Positions 15,601 to 26,765 are shown, counted from the first letter of the stretch. The stretch is 64,000 bases of DNA from Pterois miles (GCA_947000775.1 CAMQGK010000240.1:422001-486000); one strand, 5' to 3'. A program made the numbers and translations. Notes: generated from the sequence alone by a model not told the origin.

Positions 15601-16913
15601 ATAACATACATGTTTTCACTATGAAAAGGCACAGATGCAAAGGTCCATCTGGGGATTTCAAGAATCAATACAAATCAGAATTGATCCTAAAATCTATCAT
15701 GTTCATTCCAGTCCAGTGTGACAGAGACAAAGGAAGAGCAGGTGAGATAATACATGTTTTTATAGTCACCCACCCAGAGTCGGGTTCTGCTCAAGATTTC
15801 TACCCATTAAAGTGACGTTTTTTCTTGCCATTGTTGCACCAAGAGCACGCTCATGGGGGATCTCTTGTTGGGTCTCTAAATTAGAGTACGGTCTAGACCT
15901 GCTCTCTATGAAAAGGGTCTTGACATACCTCGTATGATTTGACACTATATAAAAATAACCTTAAGTTTGAGATGATTGGTGGTTGAAGAACAGAGACTCA
16001 CAGAGCTGTAGTCCTGCAGGGGTGCTTTCAGACACTCCAGCTCGGAGGGCAGCGTGTCATGGCTCTGGGTCACCAACACGATGCCATCAAAACTGAGAAC
16101 AAACACAGCACCATCATCTAACAAGACTGTCTTTAAGATGCACAAAAGACCCAACACCCTGGCAGCTGAAGATGAAGTGCAGCATTTCTGTTTCAGTACT
16201 CACTTCTGGTTCTTGAGGTCGGTGGTCCATTCAACAGGCTGGACGCTGCAGAAACAGAAGAGTTATTTCCTCTTGTATAAGCCACATCAGCATTAGTTAA
16301 GATATCTCAGACTGATTTTATAATGCAGGTGAATGATTACTGAGGGTCAAAGAGTGGAAACATGCGAGACCTTTGAGATCTGATTTAGTTGCTCCTCTCA
16401 GTCACTTACATTCAATCCAGCCAACATCAAAACTTTACACCTCATTTGCACAGTTTGTGCATGATACCGTTATAAATCTGTTAACTACTCTGGTTTTTAC
16501 ACCCGTCAGACACTTCTGGCATCATATGACAACACACAAGGGAAGTATATGAAGACTGAAAGTGAAGTCTCAGCAAAAAAAAGCCTGTGTGGGCCATTTT
16601 AATGGAAACCGTATCCAGAAATGAGCAAATCTCTTCTGCAACATGAGGATCCGATTTTCTTCACTGAGCAGTGAATGCATCAACACATGAAGCATCGCAG
16701 GTACATTAAATGACTAAATTAAAATGAAATGCCTAAATTGAACCGGTTGAGGGCATTCTACAGCAGCTAAAAGAGGGGGATAACACATTAAACAAATCCC
16801 TCTCTTGGGCTCTTTACGCACGCGGCGGGAAACCTGCGCGTTATAAAACCGTTAAACCCCAAACAAAAACAACGTTAAAACGAAAGAGAGGTTTAATCTC
16901 ACCTGGTGCACAT
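9627..16913 (-). CDS. M17 (leucyl/cytosol) aminopeptidase family protein, W07G4.4-like, 16 exons, complete
   Basis: Exons are 16903-16913, 16204-16245, 16002-16092, 14923-15071, 14708-14816, 14359-14486, 14164-14263, 13909-13984, 13714-13799, 13359-13463, 12605-12680, 12397-12515, 12219-12302, 12040-12097, 9879-10060 and 9627-9764. They sum to 1554 bp (517 aa plus stop), all GT-AG with consistent phase. The first exon encodes only MCT plus two bases of Ser4. The C-terminal catalytic domain has every M17 landmark with lens-LAP spacing: metal ligands Lys264 and Asp269 (VGKGITYDTGG), Asp287 (HRDKCGAA), Asp347 and Glu349 (NTDAEGRM), and catalytic Lys276 and Arg351. The family is zinc/manganese exopeptidases, usually hexameric and cytosolic, that remove N-terminal residues. 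The sequence differs from LAP3 and NPEPL1 around these motifs and resembles the putative aminopeptidase W07G4.4 of C. elegans and its fish relatives. The substrate is unknown. It is divergent from fahd2. Confidence 0.93.
12397..13463 (-). other. Metal-site exons of the M17 aminopeptidase
   Basis: Three consecutive exons hold most of the active site. Exon 13359-13463 carries DTGG, the catalytic Lys in DIKAGG, and the Asp ligand in HRDKCG. Exon 12605-12680 supplies the connecting strand (HLKVVGSMAMVRNSVGA). Exon 12397-12515 carries GNTDAEGRM with two acidic ligands and the catalytic Arg. The remaining ligand, Lys264, is the last codon of exon 13714-13799. No ligand is substituted. Confidence 0.9.
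12840..13096 (+). mobile_element. Possible LINE 3' tail in an aminopeptidase intron
   Basis: The sequence around TTATTTTCGTATTGTTCTGT and ATATGTGGAAATGACAATAA ending in GTCTAAGTCTA looks like a fish LINE 3' end with a short tandem tail. The left boundary is uncertain. Confidence 0.4.
15340..15545 (+). repeat. Dispersed family C copy in an aminopeptidase intron
   Basis: Motifs CTATGACAATAAAGTGACTA, TTGTGGACAAAACAAGATAT, CATTTTCTGACATTTTATA and the AATCGATTAA-rich end are shared with the copies near 18.5, 21.9 and 32.4 kb. It is a non-coding interspersed repeat. Confidence 0.7.
15585..15790 (+). repeat. Direct repeat, copy 1 (partner at 18125-18330)
   Basis: Shared blocks include CTACAGTCTACACATA, TCTGGGGATTT, GTGTGACAGAGACAAAGGA and AGCAGGTGAGATAATACATG. 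The same order and orientation recur about 2.5 kb away, on the other side of the aminopeptidase promoter. Confidence 0.8.
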
Positions 16914-17505
16914 TTTGTTCCTCCTCCTCCGGCGTCTTCAGGACGAAAGAGACAGCTGACAGTCGGTGGATGCGGCTCCTTCCCGACTGTCCTCTACGGT
17001 TGATCACATGACCCGTTAACATAGACTCGTGCTGCCTTCGCGGGCTTCTCATAGCTCGACATTACAACTTCCGAGTCGTAAAATGCGACTTTTTGTCGAT
17101 TGATATTGAGTAGTTACTTTTAAATACCCACTGACGTACGTAAAGTGTGAACTATGACTCTGGTTGCCTGTTTAATTAAAATCGATGTTTATATTTAAGG
17201 TGTTATAGGCAGGCTACGATATCCGTTCTTTGCTAGGTTGGTAGTTAAGTGGCCGAAACTTCCCACTGTCAGTGAAGGCGCATTTAAGGATACAGTAGGG
17301 AATTGTAGTTTCCAGAGCTAATTCAACAAACGCGAGCATTAAAATGACTATGTGGCAATTATATGACTTATTTCTGCAGACTGCAGTCTGTCGTTAGCTT
17401 CCGCTGAGCAGTTTATGTCGCTTCTGACAGGACTGACCTGGGGAACTACAAATACAAACCGGAAGTAGTTCAAAGAGGCAGTATTTTCAGAGCAGAGCCG
17501 AAGAG
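16914..17505. promoter_or_regulatory. Shared (bidirectional) promoter region, aminopeptidase/fahd2
   Basis: The aminopeptidase start codon is at 16913 (minus). A probable fahd2 5' exon ends at a good donor, GAG|GTGAGT, after 17505 (plus), so the two transcription starts must lie within about 0.6 kb. ETS-type sites are visible: ACTTCCG at 17067 and CCGGAAGT at 17459-17466. There is also a CACATGACC E-box-like site near 17006. No TATA box is evident, which fits a housekeeping divergent promoter. Confidence 0.6.
17440..17505 (+). other. Probable non-coding first exon of fahd2
   Basis: It has no in-frame link to the coding exons but ends with AAGAG|GTGAGTTATT, a near-consensus donor, just downstream of the ETS site. 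The fahd2 coding start at 19792 is immediately preceded by an acceptor-like TCCTCAACAG, so an upstream untranslated exon is expected. The 5' end is not determined, and a second donor-like site (AG|GTAGGTG) occurs near 17654. Confidence 0.4.
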
Positions 17506-18124
17506 GTGAGTTATTAACTAGACAGTACAAAGGGCGAGAGAAGCAGAGGCTGACTGTAATCAGTAGGAGGCTGCAGTGTCACGTTACTCTTCAAATGCTG
17601 TTTTATCTCCGATAGAAACTGCTGAACACATTATCACGCTTCAGCTCGAGCAGGTAGGTGATAACTGATAGCAGCTACTGCTGCTTCTCCTTCACTTCAT
17701 GAGCTGACTTCATGCGTTTATTGTTGTGGTTATGACTTATTATCGAGTTATAGCAGGAACTAATAATGGTGAGATATGCTGACATGATTGGTAGTTGACC
17801 CATTTTGACGGTTTCTTATCACTTGTCACTTTTACAGAGCATAGGTCAGGTATTATAGTTTATAACTATTCCTCCAGTTAAAGTCAGAGGTATTTATTAT
17901 TATTACTATTGTTATTATTATTATTATTATAGGAACACACCAGAATTGTTATCCACATATTCATTTCCAGCTGCTTCTGAATAAATAAATGTTTTGATCT
18001 TGTATTAATCTGTTTGAAAAGTTTTTAAAGAGAAAGTGTAAATCTTCTGATTGCAGCCTCTTAAATGTGAATATTTTCTGGTTTCTTTGTGACAGTAAAG
18101 TGAATAGCTTTGAGCTGTGGTTCA

Positions 18125-18683
18125 AAACTACAGTCTACACATATCAACGTACACATTTTCTCTAGGGTCGATCTGGGGATTTTACGAATCATAACAAGGT
18201 GAACTTAAAATTAATTGAGTTTATTCCAGTCCTGCATGAGAACGTACTGTTATGTCAGTTTAATCTGAGTGTGACAGAGACAAAGGAGGAGCAGGTGAGA
18301 TAATACATGGTTTTATAGTCACCCAGAATTGTGTTTCCCCACATTTTCTTTCTGTCTTATATTAGTTTCTGCCTGCCTCTGAATAAAGAAAGCATAGTTT
18401 AGTGCATAAAGCAGAACCGCTGCTGAAATGATAATAAATCCATTAGTCGACTGTATTATAATCTTTTTTGATAAAAGATTACTAATTTATCAAGGATAAA
18501 ATGCCAAACTTTGTCTGGTTCCAGTATATTAAATAAGAGGATTTTGTTGTGTTGCTCTTTTTTATACAACTTTAAATTCAGCATTTTCATTCGGAAACTG
18601 TTATTGGACATTTTCCACTATTTTATAGCATCTAACAGACTAATAATGTATTGATTAACTGAAAGAAAACAATAAATAGTAGG
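18125..18683 (+). repeat. Direct repeat copy 2 and family C copy, fahd2 5' intron
   Basis: 18125-18330 repeats the 15585-15790 sequence in the same orientation. 18480-18683 is a diverged family C end (CATTTTCCACTATTTTATAG, TATTGATTAACTGAAAG). There is no coding potential. Confidence 0.65.
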
Positions 18684-19612
18684 GCTGACTCAAATGCTTC
18701 GAAGCTTCGACCACTGCCATGGTACTTGACCTCCAAATCACTATTCAAATGCTTTATTTTTTAAATAAGTACGTAATAGCTCAGCTCATAGTCAGCCACT
18801 TATCCGGGTCGGGTCACGGTGGCAACAGCTCCAGCAGGGGACCCCAAACTTCCCTTTCCTGGGCCACATTAACCAGCTCTGACTGGGGATCCTGAGGCGT
18901 TCCCAGGCTAATGTGGAGATATAATCTCTCCTCCTAGTCCTGGGTCTTCCCCGGGGCCTCCTCCCAGCTGGTCGTGTCTGGAACACCTCCCTAGGGAGGC
19001 GCCCAGGGGGGAGCACCCTTACCAGATGCCAAACCACCTCAACCGGCTCCTCTCAACACAAAGGAGCGGCTCTACTCATCCCTCATGGATGACTGAGCTT
19101 CTCACCCTATCCATAAGGGAGATGCCAACCACCCTGCTGAGAAAACCCGTTTTGGCCGCTTGTACCCAAGATCTAGTTCTTTGGGTCATGATCCAGCCCT
19201 CATGACCATAGGTGAGAGTAGGAACGAAGACTGACTGGTAGATGGAGACCTTCTGGCTCAGATCTCTTTTCGTCACAACGGTGCAGTAAAGCGAATGCGA
19301 TACCACCCCTGCTGCTCTGATTCTCTGGCCAATCTCATGTTGCACTGTCCCCTCTCTTGTGAACAAGACCCCGAGGTACTTGAACCCCTTCAGCGTGTAA
19401 TAATAATGTAGAAATCCCCAACTAGTCCATGAAATAATCCCACATATTTACAGTCGTGTGGCAGCGGCTCTGTCCTGGGGGCTGAACCAGGCGAGATGGA
19501 GAATGGACAGACAGAGGATGTCGGCGCCACACTGTGAAGCTTTGGATATCGTTGAATATTTCTCACCAAAGCTTCATAACCCAAAAAATGGTTTTCAGGA
19601 TGGCCTTAATAG
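18683..19612. mobile_element. hAT-like element interrupted by a LINE fragment
   Basis: The left end AGGGCTGACTCAAATGCTTC and CCAAATCACTATTCAAATGC match the MITE at 5056-5286. The right end resumes at about 19540 with GAATATTTCTCACCAAAGCT and CAGGATGGCC. The block between about 18787 and 19405 is unrelated LINE sequence, so the LINE inserted into the older element. Confidence 0.7.
18787..19405 (-). mobile_element. LINE reverse-transcriptase C-terminal fragment
   Basis: Two overlapping minus-strand reading frames (19076-19366 and 18792-19037) encode pieces typical of the 3' end of fish LINE ORF2: SVFVPTLTYGHEGW and MDRVRSSVIHEG, then GRRPRGRPRTRRRDYISTLA followed by WERLRIPSQ. They are in different frames, so the copy is frameshifted and 5'-truncated. 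I could not assign the clade. Confidence 0.8.
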
Positions 19613-19791
19613 ATAAAACAACAAAGGGAGGTTTTGATTCGTGCTCAGGAGAGAAATATTGACAGTAACAGGGACAAAGAGGTGGGATAATCCACTAAGT
19701 CTTCAAGACACCCTCAGAGAAAGAAACGTGTCTTCGTCTGTTGTCCTTCCTCGTCTCCTCGCGTCACTTCCACTTTTTGTGTCCTCAACAG

Positions 19792-22700
19792 ATGAGACTT
19801 CCTCTTCGCTCCATTTGCGCATTCAGGACTTTATTCTCCAGAAGTCAACGTACGACGACCCCGCAGAGGCGAGACTTGAGCGGTGCAGCGATGCGTCTGG
19901 TGCAGTTTCATCGGCATAGTGACGGAGGAGGAGGAGGCATCAGAGTGGGAGTGGAGCAAGGCGACGGGGGGCTCGGCGTGGTGGATCTGAAGGCGTTTGA
20001 CCCCTCCATGCCCTCGACAATGAGAGAGCTACTGGAGCTGGGAGACGAGGGTCTGGAGTGTGCTCAGAGGTATCTCACCAAGTCTTCTTATTCCTGAATA
20101 TCTCTCTGCTTCCTTCCTAAACCGCTGTCTTCTCCTTCCTAATCGATCCTCATCAGTCATCATCATGCTTTTCTTCTTCTCAACTGTCCTTGTTATCTTC
20201 TTAATAAATCACCAAACTCCTCTTGTTTAATCCTCTTCATAAATCACCATATTCCTGCCTCCTCTTAAATCATCATCCTGTTCCTCCATCAGCATCCTTT
20301 CCTTAACAAGCCTCTCCTTTTGATAAATCATCTTCCTCCTGAATCATTAAAACCATCTCATCTTTGTGGTGAAACATCATCTTCCTAAATGGACTTACTT
20401 ATGATGCGACAGAGGTGGATGTTGGTGACTCAGATCTGCTGTGGTGAAACTACAATGTTGTGAAGATGGACTACAAAAAGCCCCACGTGTTGTTAAGATA
20501 CCACAGGTCCTTCTGCTGCTGGAAGACTTTACATCAACCTTTTTTTTTTTTTTTTTTTCTCCCACCTGTCAGCACTGACTCCCATCGATGAATACCACAA
20601 AAGGAGGTAACAACTTTTTATGGGACCTGTGCTTATTTTAGTATTGCACAAAGGTATCTTAATATTTTAGTGCGTGTGTGACCATCACCGGCCCTCCTGG
20701 TAACTAATCTTTATTGGTTTTTCCTATTACAAGCCATAGAGGGAAGTGCTACACTTCAGTGAGATGAAGGGAAAATGTGGGATAGATAAGGGGAGATAAG
20801 ATGGGTTGGGAAGGGTACATGCTATGAATGTGAGGTGCTGATTTATACCCACCAACCAGTAACCTATAAGAAGCAATGGAAGGGAGAAAGTTAAACCATC
20901 AGAGATCAAGTGATAAAGTGCATGAAGTCCATGAGTCCAGTGTATAGTTCGAAGAATGATCTAGCACATTTTTTGCGGGTCCCATTAGTTCTCAACAATG
21001 GGACTCGGCAGGTGCTGGCAGGCCCTGAACCCAATCATGCATGTGTTATTGACACCGAAGCCCAGAGCGGCTGTCGTGACTAAACCTGGGAAAAACTGGT
21101 CAAGTGCAGTGCATGACGACTTTACATCAACCTATAATAGAGGATTATCTGACCTAACGTGGTGAAAAATATCACTTCACTACCAAGGATGGAATTGAAA
21201 TAAAAAAGGAATAACCTACAGGCCACCACAAAAAGGTCATATGATAAATACTGAGTTATTTTTTGCACCATGGTGAAGGAGTAGAACCATTAAATGTATA
21301 GTTCATCCTACTCCTTTTTGGATGTAACATTTATTTATGCTGATAATTTGTTTGCTGTATGTTTCCTGTTGATAATGTTTATCTTGTTTTCTTTGTTGGA
21401 CATAAATAACTAGAAAGAGCTCAGCTCACGTGTCTCCATTAGGAACCTTCCCAAGAAAAAGAGACTTTTCGACTGCTGCCATCATCTTCCTCCTGCTAAC
21501 TCCTCCTCCTCCTCTTCCTCAGAGCCTTGCTGTCCGGTCAGTGTGTGGTGCAGCGATCAGACATCCAGCTGCTGTCTCCTGTGTTGGCTCCGGAGAAGGT
21601 GGTGTGTGTGGGGATGAACTACCGGGACCACTGCCTGGAGCAGAACGCTCCGATCCCCCAAGAACCAATCATCTTCAGCAAATTCCCCAACGCCATCACG
21701 GGGCCGTACGATGACATCATTCTGCCCTCAGAGAGCCAGGTGAGAAACCGGCTCTCTCCATCCATCCATCCATCCATCCATCCATCCATCCATCCATCCG
21801 CAACTGCTTATCCTGTTAGGGGTCGTGGGGGGGCTGGAGCCGATCCCAGCTGGCATTGGGTGAAGGCGGGTTCACCCTGGACAGGTCGCCAGTCCATCAC
21901 AGGGCACATTAAACCGATTATCTTTGGACAAAAACAGACATTTGAAGGCATCATCTGACAAACATTTTTCACTATTTTCCAACATTTTATAGAGCAAACA
22001 ACTGATCAAGAAAATAATCGACAATGAAAATAACGGTTAGCTACAGCCCTGCATGTGGTGCTCGACGTCCTTAAACGTCAAAATCAACTAATTCAACACT
22101 TTTTGTTTGTTTTCCAAGAACCCTTTGGAGCTGTCTCACCAACATTTGGGATATATTCAGATTGTGAGCAGGTGTGAGCAGCACCTCTATGACACCAAAT
22201 AAAACATTAAAAAGAAAAAAGTAACCTGCCTGCTTTAAGTAGACTTTACTTTATCATTTTGTGGAGACACTACAGACCAAAAACCTGCTTATAATGAGTG
22301 TTTAGTTTGTAATCGCTGAGTTTGCTTCATGTTGTGTGTGACTGAAGGAGGTGGACTGGGAGGTGGAGCTGGCCTTTGTGATTGGACGAAGAGGGAAACA
22401 CATCAAGGTGAGCGTGACAGCATCACCCGCGATGGCCACGCCGGCGGAGAAGCATCTGTTCTGACTCCTCTCGTTGTTCAGGAGGAAGACGCCCTCTCCT
22501 ACGTGGCCGGGTTCACCGTGGCCAATGACGTCAGCGCGAGGGACTGGCAGATGAAGCGCAACGGGAAGCAGTGGCTGCTGGGAAAAACGTTTGACAGCTT
22601 CTGTCCTCTCGGCCCCGCCTTGGTGACCACGGACGCTGTGAGAGGTGAGAGAGACCACAGCAGGGAGAGCGAGCCAGAGAGAGACAAGGACAGTCTGTGG

Positions 22701-24810
22701 TTGAAAACACTCCTGATGAATGTATGTTGTCATATTTACAGCATGATCGAGGCGATATGAATCCAGAATACATAAAACTTCACATTAACCTCAGAGTCAA
22801 GGGTATAAATCTTCTGGCTCGGCATAACAAGTTGTATGATAACCCTCAGTGTATTAGCTATGATACCATAATAACAAACAACTGTTTAGTAAGTAAAAAT
22901 GTCTTTTTTACTTGGCGCTGTGTACAGATCTAAGTTTAGGTGTAGTTCACACCATCTGCCACAGAAGATAAACAGTAAGTGATGCTGTAAAGACCACGTT
23001 CACGTGTCATCACATATTTATCTGACGAAGTTGAGTTGTTTAAACTATAGGATTAATTCTAACTGATTCAACACTAGAAATGACAAGAGTTAATCAATCT
23101 CACGACTTTCTGACTAATAATCGTAGTAATTAATTACTATTGAATATTTACTGAGTTTTAAAGCAATTTACCATCTTTTTCCCGGTCATACCGGTGAAAT
23201 AATTACAGGAAATCTGCAGAGATTATAAGTAGAATACAGCAGATTGAGCACAATAATTTATTGATATTTCTGCTACGTATTTCTGTTATATTTTACAATT
23301 TTTACCAATATAATCAATCAATTAATGTGACCTGGACCCAGATAAGCAGCAGAAAATTGATGGACGGATTAACCAATTAAAAAAGTTTTTGCTGAAACAG
23401 ATCTATTTTGAGACGATGAGCTTCCTCTCTTCTGTAGCCAGCAGTAGTGACAGTGTCTGCCTTTAAACGTCACAAACAAAACCAACCCAGTCTCGGTCTA
23501 TAAATGGACAAATGAAATAAAACATCTCTCAGCTCGCAACCACGTTGAAAAACTAGAGTTCCTGACAGTCGTACGCCTCCGCCAGCCAGTCATTTATTAT
23601 TGAGTTATGGCCAAAAACGTATTTTGTGACATCACAGTGACCTTTGACCACCTAAATCTTATCAGTTCATCCTTGAGTCCAAATGGATGTTTGTGTCAAA
23701 CTTGAAGAAATTAGCTAAAGTCGTTCCTGACGGAAAGATGGAGGGACAACCTGAAAACATAATAAAACCTACTGAGGAGGTTTGTAAATGAAAGTAATTT
23801 TAACACCTTTCCTGCTCCAGATCCTCACAACCTGGGCGTCCGCTGCCTGGTCAATGGAGACGTCGTCCAGAGCAGCAACACTGATCAGATGATCTTCAAG
23901 ACGGCGGCGCTGGTCGCCTGGGTCTCCAGGTAAACCCACTGTTACTGCTCATGATGAGGCCTTTTCACACACTTTTACATAATATATACAGAACTTTTAC
24001 TGCTTCAGTAACTTGAGCTGAGAGTGCAGTTTCCATTTGAGAAATTATGCAAATCAAATTGGAGCACTGTGCAAGTAAATGGCTTCCATTCTATATGGAC
24101 TCGAATCTGAAATTATATGCTTCAACAAACTAAGACCCATCCACCACGGCGGGCGCCGTCTTTGCCCCGAAGCACTCAGAGCAACTGGAGCGTCTTCTGA
24201 TCTGATCTGAGGTTCTTGGACAGGAAAGCCTCTCCCTCCCTCGCCTGACTTACTGCTGACAATGCCGCTGTCGTTCTGTAATGACGGCAGGCCAGGTCAC
24301 CTATCACAGGATCTCTGCATACACTGAGACACTTTGGGGAACTTGTTGTTTTGCCTGATCTAAATTTGCTGATCAAATCTACAAGGCACAATGTTGCTGC
24401 TCTTGAATCTGAACCTCCACTGTGTTTGTTTCTCCTGTCAGGTTTGTGACACTGACTCCAGGAGATGTTTTCCTGACAGGAACTCCTCCAGGCGTCGGCG
24501 TCTTCAGAAAGCCACCCGTCTTTCTCAAGGTGATTTAATGAAGGAAACTTACGTCTGTAGCTGTCCATCATCTCTGCTTTAATTTCACTTTATCCAAAAG
24601 AGCTTTGCGTGTAATGTACTTATTCTATGATGGAGAGTTACAAGGACTCTGTCGTCTTTAACGAAGTGTTTTCATAGATGACGAAGGTAGTAGTTTTGGA
24701 GTAAAAGGTTTATTTTAACGAAGTGCTTTAACTGTTTTTTCTTCCAGAAAGGAGACGTGGTGGAGTGCCAGATAGACCAGTTAGGCTCCATTTTCAACAA
24801 AGTGGTCTAA
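19792..24810 (+). CDS. fahd2a: Fumarylacetoacetate hydrolase domain-containing protein 2 (FAHD2), 7 coding exons, complete
   Basis: Exons are 19792-20069, 21523-21739, 22348-22407, 22482-22644, 23821-23929, 24442-24529 and 24748-24810. They total 978 bp, 325 aa plus stop; human FAHD2A has 314 aa. Phases agree. The N-terminus (MRLPLRSICAFRTLFSRSQR) is Arg-rich and lacks acidic residues, like a mitochondrial presequence. The FAH fold follows: VCVGMNYRDHC, IIFSKFPNAITGPYD, then the metal ligands Glu170 and Glu172 (WEVELAFVIG) and Asp201 (NDVSARDWQ), WLLGKTFDSFCPLGPA, and LTGTPPGVGVFRKPP near the C-terminus. Close relatives are Mg2+-dependent hydrolases or decarboxylases of 2-oxo acids, but the FAHD2 substrate is not firmly established. 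A longer reading frame starting at a TTG (19741) is not used; the ATG directly follows an acceptor-like site. A run of five Gly near the start is coded by GGA repeats. The gene is tail-to-tail with gpat2. The a/b paralogue suffix is uncertain. Confidence 0.95.
20400..21400. other. fahd2 intron 1 interior, unidentified
   Basis: It contains a 20-odd-base T run at about 20538-20559 and a block (about 20900-21130) with CATTAGTTCTCAACAATGGG and CTCGGCAGGTGCTGGCAGG that reads like an interspersed repeat I cannot name. No exon is recognised. Confidence 0.4.
21757..21912 (-). mobile_element. SINE 3' half with (ATCC)n, 17 bp past a fahd2 splice donor
   Basis: Plus-strand order is (ATCC)n, then GCAACTGCTTATCCTGTTAG, GGAGCCGATCCCAGCTGGCA and CAGGTCGCCAGTCCATCACA. 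This is the reverse complement of the 3' half of the SINE at 45184-45512. The tail microsatellite begins 17 bases after the donor at 21740. Confidence 0.85.
21915..22055 (+). repeat. Family C copy in fahd2 intron 2
   Basis: GATTATCTTTGGACAAAAAC, TTTCCAACATTTTATAGAGC and GAAAATAATCGACAATGAAA align with the copies near 15.4, 18.5 and 32.4 kb. It ends CTACAGCCCT. Confidence 0.7.
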
Positions 24811-24856
24811 CCCAGCAGACAACCTGCAGGTCTGAGAAGTGAATCGAATGCTGAAG

Positions 24857-25385
24857 TGCCTTAAACATGTGTTGTTTCTAACAGCCAGCAGGGGGCGACT
24901 CCTCTGGTTGCAGGAGGAAGTCTGATTGTATAGAAGTCTATGGGAAAATGAGCCTTGTACTGCATCTGAGCGGCCCTCTTTCTTTGGAGGCAGACCATTA
25001 AATTAGCTAAATAAAATAACAGACATCGCCTACTATTGTTTATAGTTTAAGGAACCTCTTACCTGCCTTCCTACTTCATGCCTGAGTACGATACGGTGTT
25101 CACACTCATCAAACAGACTGGAATTTAGGGACAAGTGTACTCAGATCCAGACCCGGGTCTGGTTGCTAAAAGAAGTCAGATTGTATAGAAGTCTATGGGA
25201 AAATGAGCCTACTTCTCACTTGATTTATTGCCTCAGTAAACATTGTAAACATGAGTTTATGGTCTCAATCGCTAGTTTCAAATCTTCTTCAATACAGCAT
25301 GATGTTCATTTAGTAAATTATGGTCCCATTTACAGTCAAATAGACCATAAAGCAGGGGATGCTTTACCTTGTGAAAAAACTTGAG
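24857..25385 (-). repeat. Dispersed family D, partial copy covering the fahd2 3' UTR
   Basis: CAGCCAGCAGGGGGCGACTC, AAGTCTGATTGTATAGAAGT and CATTGTAAACATGAGTTTAT are the reverse complement of 45600-45850. About 190 bp of unrelated sequence interrupts it at 24990-25165. If the AATAAA at 25010 is used, part of the mature fahd2 3' UTR is transposon-derived. Confidence 0.8.
25010..25015 (+). terminator. Poly(A) signal candidate of fahd2
   Basis: AATAAA 200 bp after the stop codon at 24810. Confidence 0.5.
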
Positions 25386-26765
25386 TGTTAATTTCGTGCC
25401 TGTAACTATGATGAAATATTTGTCAATGACCTTTTTTCCATGACTAAGATGAGACGATGACGAGACGGCACCGACGTCATTAAACACCAGCGGTGACGAC
25501 ACCAAACAGCAAAATCGTTTGACAAGTGATTGCATCACTAATGAGTGCAGTCAGGAGGACTCGAAGTAACTGTGATTCTTCATTTTCAACATGCGTTTTT
25601 AATCAGATAATGATGCAAGGTGCTGGAAACAGACGTCAATTAGTCCAAAAGATAATAGAAAAGATTTCTGCACACATAGATCCATGCAGTATTTCACTAG
25701 ATCCTTTAATACCAAGCTTTCGGTCTGTCAGACCTTCATCAGAGTAACATTACTCAATAAAGGACAGGCTGAAATAACCACTCCCATCCTCCCTGATGAA
25801 GGTCTGAAGACCCAAAGCTTAGTATTAAAGAATCTAGTGAAGTACTGCGTGGATCTAAGTGTGCAGAAATCGTTTATCTATTCAGATAATGATAATATGT
25901 GAAATATGATTTACTAAAACTATCAACATGTATAATCCGACTGGACTGAGATTAATTAAAAAAAAAAAAATAGCTGACAAACTTGAGAGAAAACATTTTG
26001 ACTATAACTGGAGTGAAGGATAAAAATGCCAAAAATGTGACTAAAACATTTTTGTTTTTAGACTAAATATCTAAAGACTAAATATCTGCCCAAAATAATG
26101 CTGCTTAGCTCCACCCTCTTGTGTCAAAAAATCAAGATGGCAACAACCAAATTTACAGTATGTGGTTTAAACTCTGAGACAAACACCAACAAGCCGTGAG
26201 GGACCGTCTGCTTCTGTCAGTGAAAGTTTTATTGATTGTTCTTCTAATAAAATGTGTGGTAATCGGCAGGAAATGTGTAAAATAATTCATGTTTCCTGTT
26301 TTATTCATGATACTACGGTAATCATGAGGAAGGAAAACATGATATTTCAGGAAGGAAAACATGGTATTTATACTTCATGGAACGGTATAATTACGTGAGT
26401 CAGTGTGCTGTTTGCAGCTTGACCTCAGTCACTGAGTCACAGTCATCACTAGCTGTAAAAATATCCCTCTATCAGCAGCCGCCCACTCACGCTACAGAGC
26501 AGACTGTGAACCCCATGACTTCATTTAATATGTTAAAAAATAAAAAGTATTTCTAATTATGTTTTAATAGTCATGATAAACTGTATATAAAACATTTAGA
26601 CTAACAGAGGATTCACTTTCTGAGCAGATTTTCAGTAAAAGGAGGAATGTAATTCAAATTAAAATAATATCCCGTCTTCAAAATGTGTCCGTTATATCAC
26701 CTGGGAGAAAAGTTACCATATAAAATGTAGCTTCACTCCAGCCCTAAAACTGAACCTACTAGACC

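Noticed and set aside
9627..16913. Annotation of the aminopeptidase as LAP3 or NPEPL1
   Set aside because: The shared metal ligands fit any M17 enzyme, but flanking residues, the N-terminal domain and the C-terminus (LPYSHIDIAGSSGPFPG) do not match those two proteins as I know them.
19741..20097. fahd2 starting at the upstream in-frame TTG
   Set aside because: TTG starts are not expected in a vertebrate mRNA, and the ATG at 19792 directly follows an acceptor-like AG and begins a plausible mitochondrial presequence.
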